Assembly: GCA_029204225.1 (NCBI GenBank)
Contig: CM055096.1
Coordinates: forward strand, 28,721,995-28,781,994
Direction of reading: 5' to 3'
From: Diphasiastrum complanatum
Lineage: Eukaryota; Streptophyta; Lycopodiopsida; Lycopodiales; Lycopodiaceae
Length of the DNA: 60,000 nt
In this document: positions 51,306 through 60,000 of the stretch, piece after piece
How the letters are laid out: each line of letters starts with the position of its first letter
Numbering within the stretch: the first letter of the stretch is position 1
Translations under genes and position numbers: made by a program
Notes under the pieces: generated by a model
The model's input: only the letters and a program-made list of their open reading frames with translations
What the model was told of the DNA's origin: nothing
The model's database searches: none

Positions 51306-52321
51306 AACAGATATCACTGTTTGCAAGCTTTTGCAATCAGGATGTTGGTGGCCTACACTTCACAAAGATATAGAAAATTACATTCAATCATGTGATGTTT
51401 GCCAACGAGCACGTCGTCCTATTCGACAGAATTATGAACATTTGCATCCAGTCTTATCACAAGCACCATTCGAGAAATGGGGCCTCGACTATGTTGGTCC
51501 CATTCATCATGCGGCAAGAGGATCTCAAGCCAGATATATCATTGTTGCAACTGATTATATGACCAAATGGATTGAAGCGAAAGCAGTTCGAATTGTAGAT
51601 ACAAAATCTACGGCTAAATTTCTCTCATGATTATAAGATTTGGCTGTCCTATCGAGATCATTAGTGATCGTGGAACACATTTTGTGAATGAAACGATAAA
51701 GTGTCTATTGGAGGACTTTTTTGTTATTCATCGGTTTACTACTCCGTATTATCCGAGAGGTAATGGCCAAGTTGAATCTTCCAACAAGATTCTTTGCAAC
51801 ATTATGACAAAAACTGTAGAAGCAAGTCTTTCTGCGGCTTCATGGGCATTCAGAACCGCTTACAAAGGAAGTACGAATCAAACGCCATTTCAACTTGTTT
51901 ATGGACAAGATGCAGTTATGCCGATTGAATTTTTGATACCATCTCTACGCATAGCAGCAACGAAATGGTTTGATGATGTGAAATCCTTCTAGTTGCGTCA
52001 TGGGGCTTTGCAAAAACTTTGTGAGACCAGATTGATGGTAGTTCATGCATTAGCAACAGAGAAAGCTCGTCGAAAGCATGGCACGTTCGTCGACTACACA
52101 AAAAAGATCTGAAGAAAGGAGATCTAGCACTAATGTATAAGACAAAACTTATTAAAGGCAAATTGAAGTTCACAAGTGAAGGTCCGTATAGAGTAAAAGA
52201 AATATTGAACTATGGGGCGGTCATTTTGGAACATTTGGATGGAAAAAGATTTGACACTCCGGTGAATGGCAGCCGACTACGGAAGTTTTGGCAGCTAGAT
52301 CAGCCAGTTCAACTAGAATGA
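51306..52321 (+). pseudogene. Ty3/gypsy integrase, element H
   Basis: The C-terminal half of the zinc-binding domain is present: GCWWPTLHKDIENYIQSCDVCQRARRP. The catalytic core has all three acidic positions visible: LDYVGP near 51487, IISDRGTHF near 51665 and the Glu of GNGQVESSNK near 51770. Also present are the TPFQLVYGQDAVMPIE box and, after frameshifts, an integrase C-terminal region ending GSRLRKFW near 52290. Breaks are a frameshift near 51628, a stop at 51990 and at least one more shift before 52133. It would insert element cDNA into the genome. It belongs to a deletion derivative in which leader is joined straight to integrase. Confidence 0.95.
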
Positions 52322-52634
52322 TCCAACACCTTGTCAATTTTACTTTTATTGTTTTACAATTATCAAGCGTCTGTAAGGATATTGAACGACAATTCAATAA
52401 TTCGAAATTGTGTAATTCATTCCTCTTGACGTGCACAGATTAATCTTCCAATAGCCCTTAGCATACTGCTTATACTGAAAAACAAATGCTGAAATCAAAT
52501 TTAATATCTACAAATATAATAAACAGACATGATATTCTAATGTCATTGAGGAGATTAAGAGTTCTAAGGTGGTATAGAAAGGCTGCAAACCAAATGAAAA
52601 CCAAGACAATACAAAACATAAAATTGCTCCATAC

Positions 52635-53311
52635 CTCTCAGGTGGATACATTTCTCCATTCTTCTTCACAACAGAAAGCAGCAGCAATAAGGGTTGCCAA
52701 CAGTTTTATATCAGTTTCACTTAATTCTCCAATACTAATAGTCGTAGAATAACCCTTGCACTATTGCCATGAGTCAAATGCCTTCTTTGCCCAAAGTTCA
52801 CAATGAGGGTTTCTTCTCCTGCCTTCTCTTTCAACATTATCAATCTCCTCTGCAGAAGGCTCATAAAAAGGATGAACCAATGATAAGGTCGAAGCAGACT
52901 CTTTACCAAGAGATAGTGTATCATCTTCATCAGTAAGATCTTGAACAAAATCTTCGAATGTCTCATTGTAAGTGATAACAATATTTTGTTCTGTACCCTT
53001 ATCTAATAAACCAGAAACCGTAGAACTTGTGCCACTAGTACTTTCACATACTGTTAACATTTCAGGTGGGGTTACTTCTAACCTTAAAGAAAATGAAGGT
53101 ATCATCAGACTTGGCAGTCCTGCAGTTGACTGCTTAGCTGCACAACAAAATTCAAATAATTAATAACAAGAACAATCAATAAACAATCAACAATATAAAA
53201 ATCATAAGAATCACATAAACAACAAAATTAACAAAAAACATCAAACAAAAGTTGACCTAAAACATATCAATTATATTTCTCTATCAAAAGATACATACCA
53301 CTTTCATCCAT
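52635..53311 (-). pseudogene. Crypton-type (DUF3504-like) tyrosine recombinase, N-terminal part
   Basis: A short first exon starts ATG at 53311 (MDES) and ends at a GTATGT donor. Joined in phase to an exon starting 53137 after TTTTGTTGTGCAG, it gives an open frame of about 130 codons: an acidic Ser/Thr-rich region, then NPHCELWAKKAFDSW. After an in-frame TAG it continues CKGYSTTISIGELSETDIKLLATLIAAAF and, one base out of frame, VKKNGEMYPPE at a GTATGG donor (52634). This matches the N-terminal core-binding region of KIAA1958/Crypton-like proteins (WA...F..W ... l....L..F...v+kk.G..YpP.tL). Function would be DNA binding by the recombinase. The downstream catalytic part is not on this strand here. 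Confidence 0.6.
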
Positions 53312-54690
53312 CCTTTTAAAACAATTGATCTTTGAATAAGTCTTGCAAGTCGACCATTTCAATGACTACCGATGAGCTGCAAAATATGAATATACAATCC
53401 AAATTCTAACATACTAACAATCGACATGATCAAGAACATTTTGGAAATCAGTAAATTGCCAAGTAAAATCAAGAATAATTACATAAAATTGCAAGAAATA
53501 ATCAATCATAATAAAGTGGACTCACTCCACGGACCATTACTCATTCATTGAAAGATAGAGCTAAAAAATACAGTCTAGGGTAACAAAGAATTGATGATGA
53601 AAAAAAGCAGGACCCTTTTTTAACTTTAATGAGCACACGTACCTTCTACTGAATATTCTGCTCTTATTTGTTACCCTGTCTATATATCAGACATAAGCTT
53701 CACACATTCCAATTGAGTAGCACAATGAAACATAGTTGGGCTAATGATGCCAAAATCCTAAAATCAATGTGCAATCCCTCTTTTTTGCCCCACAATGACC
53801 TTTGAACCTTCAAGTTGCCTCCTAAGTTGCCTAATCCCTGGTTGAATGACCCTTGTATCTATGCCGTATGAATGGCAATGTCGGTGACCTTCATTTCAGA
53901 TTATAATCCCAGCATTCAGTCTATGCAGTTAACAAGTGTGGCTCCCTCTATGGTGTAATTCTACCCAGAAATCAGGTAAATCCTCACGTCCCCAGGATGT
54001 CTTTCTTAGGTCAGCCTGTCTTGCAAATGTTACATGTATAATCTGAGGGCTGATGGACTGTCCTTCCTTTTAAATTCTCTTCACACTAGACAGGGACCTA
54101 GAATAAAAAAAGAACTATTCCACTACTGCAACTTGCATCAATCAAATGATATTTTTCCAGAGAAACATGATACATGAAATGACATGTTCTGGCTTTAGTG
54201 TGCTATTATCTTCTCATGCTCTTTTTCGCTATGTTCATAGATTAAAGTCTTTTGATATAAAAGTTACAATAAAATACAAATTTATAAAGCCTTGGCAATA
54301 CCAAAAGAAATATTTAGTGTGCAATCTCAATGGAGGTTGGAGAATGCCTAACTTGTGACATTCCGAAAGCAGCTCCCGAAAGAAAGTGATGTCTAGTGAC
54401 AAAATGGCTCCTATGCTCGCACCCCGGCCTGCTGCACGCGCAGAGGACACTCAAATGCCCTGCCCTGTTCACGGCCTACTGGACCCTCCTCTTCTTCTCT
54501 CTATTTATAGATGTATCCTTGTTAATCTGTACATAAGGGCGTGTATTGAGGAAGCTGTTTGTGTGGGAGTGAAAGATCGTTATAGCAGTTTGTTTGTCTG
54601 TCCACGTTGTGGTAGCTCAACTGAGAATGATATTGTGGACACATTAGAAAGTTGTAGCTTAAGAGCATCGTTCAGAGAGCAATAACTAGA
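53312..54690. other. Noncoding, including probable promoter of small heat-shock gene
   Basis: No gene supported up to 54690. Near its end, ctatttatag at 54500-54509 is a good TATA box ~190 bases before the ATG at 54691. At 54361-54384 there are TTC/GAA units (ttccgaaa, cccgaaagaaag) that loosely resemble a heat-shock element but with imperfect spacing. An open frame at 54386-54685 lies over this region and is not called. Confidence 0.45.
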
Positions 54691-55224
54691 ATGGCTACTG
54701 CTTTGATGATTTTTGACGTTTCAACAGCATTGGCAGCCACTAATGCTGCTGATTCCCACACTTCTTTCTTCTGGGGCACAGGCTGCACCCCCAAGGCTAG
54801 TGTGTTGCGGTCCAACAGAAAGCTGGTTGCAGTAAGACCAAAGGCTTTGGCTAAAGAGAATGGTGGCGAATGCGTGGCAGTTGAAAAGAGATAGAATGGA
54901 ACGTCTAGCCCCCTGAAGAGCCAAGGCAGGCAAGATATTTCCCAATTCAGGGCCTTTGGTAAGTTATACTTAGATATTCATCGCAACTAACTCTCAGAAT
55001 TAAAATTGCTACACTCGGGAAGTCTTTCAACCTATTTAATTAGCCGTTGTATGAGCTCACAATGTCGATGTTCTTTTGTGATAGATCTTTGGGATCCATT
55101 GGCTCCCCCTTCCAGCAGTCTGGCACAAATGTTAAAGCTGATGGATAATTTTCTAGACGATAGCCCCACTATTTCAAGCAGAAGCACTGGCAATAAAGAT
55201 AGGCGAACTCCTTCGGAATCATAA
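54691..55224 (+). pseudogene. Organellar small heat-shock protein pseudogene (N-terminal part)
   Basis: Exon 1 (54691-54958) starts ATG and encodes a Ser/Ala/Arg-rich, acid-poor N-terminus resembling a plastid or mitochondrial transit peptide, with a stop at ~54892. It ends in a good donor (TTTG|GTAAGT). After a ~116-base intron ending GTGATAG, exon 2 (55075-) joins in phase to give FDLWDPLAPPSSSLAQMLKLMDNFLDD. This is the pre-crystallin helix typical of organellar sHSPs (fDPlSP.RSlsQ.Ln.mD.f.d). The frame stops at 55224 before the alpha-crystallin domain, which is missing, so it cannot make a chaperone. Whether the source was a plastid or mitochondrial form is unclear. Confidence 0.7.
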
Positions 55225-55344
55225 TGGATTCCCAAAGCTTTTTCTGCTCGGTCACAAGTATGATCCGTTGTGAAAGAATCATCATCTTCCTTTTGAATTG
55301 TTGGTTTTCAAATATAATTTTTCATATTTAACTTTTTATGAATT

Positions 55345-55650
55345 ACTTGCACAAATCGTAACCAAGGGCGTCCCAATAAAATCTAATAAACTGAGGTGCT
55401 TTCGGTAAGTCCATTACTACAAAAGTAATGACGAATTGGACACCAACAATTTTGACCGATATGTCTTCCACCATGCCTTTAGGTCAAACCGTAGATTGAT
55501 CTGCCAACTTAATCCCAAAAGTTGTAGGCTTTATTTTTGTAAGACACCACTTGACACACAATTTCGTAAAAATAAGATTGACTCCTGACCCTCCATCTAT
55601 CACTGTTGCCTCTGGATCAAAATGTTTATGCTTAATCGGTGATATTCCTC
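55345..55650 (-). pseudogene. Ty3/gypsy protease (retropepsin) fragment
   Basis: Minus-strand translation gives DPEATVIDGGSGVNLI (active site IDGGSG, usually IDxGS), FGIKLADQSTV, PKGMVEDISVKIVGVQFVITFVVMDLP and, one frame off, LLGRPWLR. This is a complete retropepsin pattern of gypsy type with one stop (STV*PKG) and one frameshift. No gag or RT adjoins. It differs from the protease trace at 28350. Confidence 0.85.
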
Positions 55651-55915
55651 TGTTCACTCTCCCATGTAACCCCTACATTGAGTGTTTTCCAGAAATCTCG
55701 CCTGATTTAGTGCTAGAAGAAATCGTCAGAGGGTTCTTTTTCCTCTTCAAATTTCTTGATCATATTACTGAAGACTTCTAAATGTAGAGCAGCCTTTCAA
55801 TCCTTCACAATAAAGATCATAAACATTTCTGTGTAGGGTACTGGCAAAATTATGTACATAGATATCTTAATATGCATTGTGTAGATTATGCTTCTGGCTA
55901 TTACTACTACAACCT

Positions 55916-56438
55916 TGTAAATTCTAATGTATTTTTTTTGGACCCTTGGATCAAGTTGGGTCCAAGATGAATGGATAGGATCATTGTGAATATTAGCCAA
56001 TAGGATTTTGGGGCAAGGGCCTTTCCCATTTATAAAAAGGCTCTATTTGCATGCTTAATGAGAACTAGAAAACTCTACCATTTTTGGAAGAGAAGCATCC
56101 TCATTTGCTATTCAATGCTTGCTATTGCTCTTGTTGTTTTTCATTTGCATTCAAGTTCATGCTTTTTTGGTTTCATTAGTTTATGTTTCTCCCTTAGCAA
56201 GTATGCTCCTTCTATCCATCTAACTCTCTCTCTCCCCTTCTCTTTCACTACAAATCATGTTGAATGCTAGTTTAGTGGAGTAGAGTTAGTGGGAGTAGTG
56301 TTAAAGGTGGTAGTGTTAGTGTAAGAAGTAGAGAACTATCTAAAAGTAGCATCTTTACATAATTAGGTACCTATCCAGTGTTCTAACCCTTGTTGACAGG
56401 CGGGAGGGCTACTACTACGCGAGATCTTCGACCCTATA
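55916..56438 (+). repeat. Gypsy family G LTR fragment, plus strand (G4)
   Basis: Homologous to the inverse of the G1 LTR (34800-35420). Shared blocks include GGACCCTTGGATCAAGTTGG, TTTTTGGAAGAGAAGCATCC and TGTTGACAGGCGGGAGGGCT. It ends ACCCTATA before a PBS. The U3 start is missing. A CT tract at 56223-56245 is homologous to the GA microsatellites in sister LTRs. Confidence 0.88.
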
Positions 56439-56439
56439 G

Positions 56440-56740
56440 TGGCGCTGATGTCGGGGATAGGTTCTCACTAATTAGTATAGCTGCATTTTAGTTATTTCTT
56501 GCTTTTTAGAGTAGTTTTAGGTGGATTTTGGGGTAGAAAGACTTAGTTTTCTGTATTTTCTTGTGTTTGGACTGTTCCCAGCTAGCGGAGGTGGTGTGAG
56601 AGGGTAGAAGAGGCCCTGAACAGCCTCTAAGGGCTTGACATCCAAACCAAAACCTGAGAAAACCCAAAAAACACACCAATCTGCATTTTGGAGGAAACAA
56701 GAACCAAATTTTCCATCAGATTTTGGAGAAAAAGCGACAG
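56440..56740 (+). other. Gypsy primer-binding site (56440-56457) and leader start, G4
   Basis: TGGCGCTGATGTCGGGGA is a mutated Asp-tRNA-type site. The next ~250 bases align with the inverse of the G1 leader (34779 to ~34540) and then stop matching near 56740, where an inverted copia D LTR piece begins. Confidence 0.8.
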
Positions 56741-56744
56741 TCCT

Positions 56745-57110
56745 CTATTTCCAATGAGGAACGGTCCAGGCACTTCCAGTAAAATGCGAAGTGAGAGAAT
56801 TTGCAGTGTCCTCGTCCGCGTCAACATTTCCTACAGGTTGACTATGTACAATTGTCATCTCAAGTCAATACTTCCAAGTACAACGACTTGCCTAATTAGA
56901 TGACAAACATTTATTGTAATGAATACATGGATGCAATATATAAATGGATCATCTAGGCACACTCTATATGATGCTCCATCCATGAGACATATGGTTTGAG
57001 CCTTCCAGTTACGTCGCCATTTTGGTTGTAATTGCTATCTTATTGTGCTTTAGTGTAATATAGCAGTAGCACGTTTTTTATCTGTGTATAATGTAGATGA
57101 ATTTGGTAAA
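56745..57110 (-). repeat. Inverted copy of copia D LTR fragment
   Basis: The minus strand aligns with 38130-38500. Shared words include ACGTGCTACTGCTATATTACA, AGCACAATAAGATAGCAATT and CTTGGAAGTATTG. It covers only the first part of that LTR and lies against the G4 leader fragment. Confidence 0.8.
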
Positions 57111-57744
57111 GAAATTTAAGTGACCTTAGTTCACACAATTTTATCTTTACTAACATAGTTGAAGCCTCACGTACTGTCAAATCATTCCTTACACTTTGTT
57201 TAGGAACCAATTTCACAATTCAGATAACTAATTACATTGATAAGTAGATGCAACAACTAACTCTCCAAAGATTAGCAATTTAATAAATATGCAATTCAAA
57301 TATTGGAGGTGCACAAGTCTCCTATGGTAACAAAAAGTTAAAAAAGGATCAAAATAGTTTCATGACTCATATTTTAAGATTACACATTGATTGAACACAT
57401 GAAATGGAGTTTTGTGCATTTAATTATATTTGCTACTTGGAAGACTCTATGTCAATACCATAATCTTCCACAATATGTATTTGCCAAAATTAGAACACAT
57501 TTATGATTAGTTACCATTGAAAAATTCAATAGTTGCATGGGAGCAAATCTTGGACTTTTCACCATATTAAAATCGAATTAGATTTTGTTGCCTCGTATAG
57601 GTAAATGTTTCAAGGTTTGCTACCTCCTTGATGCTAAAATTGAAACAAATTATTTCATGTGAATTTTTGGCAAACTATGTATGATTTTGAATTTTGTTGA
57701 TTTATATGGTTTTGTGAATTGAACATTTAATTTAACTGTGTAAT

Positions 57745-57890
57745 GATTACAAATAATAATCCCTTCTAGTTTATCCCAATTTGATGATTATAATAATCAT
57801 CCCTTTTGGTTTATGCCAATTTGATGATTACAAAAAATGAATAGATTTGTAATCATGAAATTGGCATAAACCAAAAGGGATGTAATCATC
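57745..57890. repeat. Direct plus inverted repeat forming a strong hairpin
   Basis: Two direct units of ~40 bases (from about 57745 and 57785, sharing GATTA..AATAATC.TCCCTT..) are followed by an inverted copy. The segment 57798-57833 is complementary to 57846-57881 with one mismatch and a ~12-base loop. No coding. It could be a foldback/MITE-like element or a small-RNA precursor. Confidence 0.75.
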
Positions 57891-60000
57891 ACACTCAAAT
57901 CTCCTCAAGTCTTTAATCTCTTTTTTGTGATGTTTTGGCAATGTGAGTAAATGGTTTGCACTTTGCTAGGTATTGTAGTTTTGCAAGTTAGAGCGTTCTT
58001 GGTGATTACATTAAAATTGGGAAATTTATCATATTTGATCGCTCAAAATCTTATTCACTCTTTCTTCACTCTCTCTAATTCTATGAAAAGCTTTCATTTG
58101 ATCATGCACTTATGTCTTCCATTACAAAGATGAATAAAGTAAAGTGGATTTGATGCAATATTCTAACTAGAGCATCATAAGTGAAGCCCACCCATAAACT
58201 TTCCTTTTGAAGTCATGAATCACCAAAGTGAGTGTTTATTGTTTTTTCCACATTTGTTTGACATGGATATATGAACAAAAGATTGAAAGCAAAGACAAAT
58301 CAACAAGATGTGATTGCACATGCCTTCAAACTATGTGGAGCAAACCAGCGTGCATAAAAATTGTGTCCTCTTAACAAAGAAAGAATCCAATTGGAAAAAA
58401 GTCACAAACATTCTTTTCAAGTCATTAGCTTCCAAAAGTGAGTGTTTTCCAAATTTTTTTCCCCATATCTGTATCCCATGTGGGGAAAAAGTCAAGCTTA
58501 CTACAAAGTACCCGTTTTCACCTACTGCTTCTATTGGCTATTCTTTTTGGTATACATTTCTTTTACGATGGTCTCCTAGCTGGCTGGACCTGGTTTTGCA
58601 GGTGGAAAAAGGCCAAAGAACTACAAGTCTTGGTATCAAGCATGATAATGAGGAGGGCGTGCCACAGGGGAGGCCTTGGGTGTTCAACACAACGTTAGGC
58701 CGTTGAGTCAAGTGAGTCAACGTGGTAGCGAGACAAGCAACAAGAAATATTGAGGGACCTCACAGGAGGGGCCAATGCACCATAAGGTACCTAACTGCCA
58801 ATGGGCCCATGACTAAATGAATGTGTCATAGGTTAGAATACACTGGCCCAAAATAAGCTCTTCTGATTAATCTAACATTTGAAGGGCATCATTGAGAGCA
58901 TTTTGTGGAAAAGTTTTGAATGTGAATATTTTATCGAATCAAATGCATCCTTCAAACTAATGCTACGCATGTCGACTGTCCCAAACAATGATGTAATAAG
59001 ATTTTATTTATCTTTTTATGATGGGCAATTATAGGTAGATTCTCAAACAGAGTTTATTGTAATGCTAACATGGCACCAAGCCCATTACTACATGGCCTTC
59101 TTAGTGCTAATGTCGCACTAGATAGGCTATCACCACCCTTAGACAAGTATATAGGTGCCGGTTGGTATCAACTTGAGTATCAAAGAATCTACTTGGTTGT
59201 TATATGATTTTATGATGCTAGAAGTAGAGTCAATACCCTATTGAAGTTGGTTACACCCAATTCAATACTCATCTTCATACTTGGATTGGAGAGGCAAAAA
59301 TATGGATTTTGCTATTATGTCAATACCATATCAAAATTTTCTTAGCCCCAAAATTTACATATATAATACATTTTATTTGTGCTACCCTGGTGAGCAAAAA
59401 GAAAGTATTGGCTTTTTTAATCATGTGCATATTGCTTAAAAAAAGGTCATTATTTTCAATAAATGCAATTGGCCCTTTAAAAAGTTGACTTTCAACGATT
59501 TTTATATATTAATACTTAGGTTGATAATCGGTTGACATTATTCTCGCAAAACCAATTCAGTTGAAATCTGCCCACAACTTCCAAAAAAATTGGGACTTTC
59601 AACAATTTATATATATTAATATCGTGCTTCTATCAAACATTAAAAACAATGTAATATGAGGACTTGGTAGGTATCAAATGCCAGCCCAAAATTGGTTATG
59701 ACATCACAACCTAGCTTTATCTAGACGTAAATAGCTGCAGTTTTTTTTGGAGTTCATTTAAAAGTTGCCTTAAATAGCATAATTTTGTACTTTTGGCAAT
59801 AAGTACCCTACACATTTGTAAGGTACCTTTACTATTTTTAGAAAATTTAAAAATCACCTTGCAAAAATGTAAGGTGTGGTTTCAATTTTCAGAAAGTCAA
59901 ACAAATCCAAAAATTTTATTTTTGGAAGTCGACTTTCTAAAAATAGAAAAAAAGTTTAAAAAAAACATGCAGTTAATTTACGCAGGGGAAGGCCCACGGG
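57891..60000. other. No recognisable gene
   Basis: AT-rich to the end of the window. A 130-codon frame at 58314-58706 has no domain I recognise. A short inverted word pair (caccttgcaaaaatgtaaggtg, in part) lies near 59855-59877. Confidence 0.45.

Noticed and set aside
54386-54685. 99-codon frame with a CPRC motif
   Set aside because: Overlaps the probable promoter and 5' leader of the small heat-shock pseudogene; no family resemblance.
58314-58706. 130-codon plus-strand frame
   Set aside because: No domain, homology or splice context; two overlapping frames of similar quality exist.

Overview
This is plant nuclear DNA, most likely from a seed plant with a very large, repeat-packed genome. 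A gymnosperm is my guess, but the sequence does not prove it. The window is AT-rich and full of broken LTR retrotransposons of both Ty1/copia and Ty3/gypsy type. It has long (CT/GA)n tracts, GT-AG introns, a PLATZ-family plant zinc protein and the remains of an organellar small heat-shock gene. I see no bacterial features, rRNA, CRISPR array or intact tRNA gene. The only long intact cellular reading frame is the PLATZ gene at 16999-17955.

Layout. 1-8.1 kb: two direct copies of a ~3-kb unit (LTR-like block plus minus-strand copia pol), each with different deletions. 8.1-8.7 kb: gypsy RT fragment. 9-11.5 kb: minus-strand copia element (gag, protease, PBS, LTR) with a tiny tRNA-derived SINE inserted in it; a 5'-truncated sister SINE lies at 11.86 kb. 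12.2-13.1 kb: copia RNase H end and 3' LTR. 13.5 and 15.1 kb: long microsatellites. 17 kb: PLATZ gene. 21.1-23.4 kb: gypsy LTR, PBS, leader and truncated gag. 26.3-26.8 kb: gypsy LTR fragment. 28-29.56 kb: gypsy gag-protease piece, then an unknown exon-like gene fragment cut off by a copia LTR. 29.56-38 kb: copia element C with a minus-strand gypsy element (31.3-35.6 kb) nested inside it. 38.1-39.6 kb: second copia 5' end (LTR, PBS, gag). 39.8-42.3 kb: decayed minus-strand ORF of unknown function behind a gypsy-like leader. 42.6-44 kb: C-terminal part of a Crypton-type (DUF3504-like) tyrosine recombinase, plus strand, with introns. 46.3-52.3 kb: more gypsy pieces, including a minus element (gag, leader, PBS, LTR) and a plus-strand leader-to-integrase deletion derivative. 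52.6-53.3 kb: N-terminal part of a tyrosine recombinase of the same kind, minus strand. 54.7-55.2 kb: small heat-shock protein pseudogene. 55.3-57.1 kb: gypsy protease, gypsy LTR/PBS and inverted copia LTR fragments. 57.7-57.9 kb: strong hairpin. 57.9-60 kb: nothing recognised.

The most unusual signal is the pair of tyrosine-recombinase fragments. They carry complementary parts of one kind of gene on opposite strands about 9 kb apart. Inverting the DNA between them would put the halves in correct order, so one Crypton-like gene may have been split by an inversion, a retroelement-mediated rearrangement or an assembly error. Other points of interest are the gypsy leaders built from a short motif in both orientations (AACCTTCGCC / GGCGAAGGTT), GA tracts at matching positions in four copies of one LTR family, and a PLATZ protein missing one predicted zinc ligand. 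All assignments are by eye. No alignment or database search was run, and most element boundaries are approximate.
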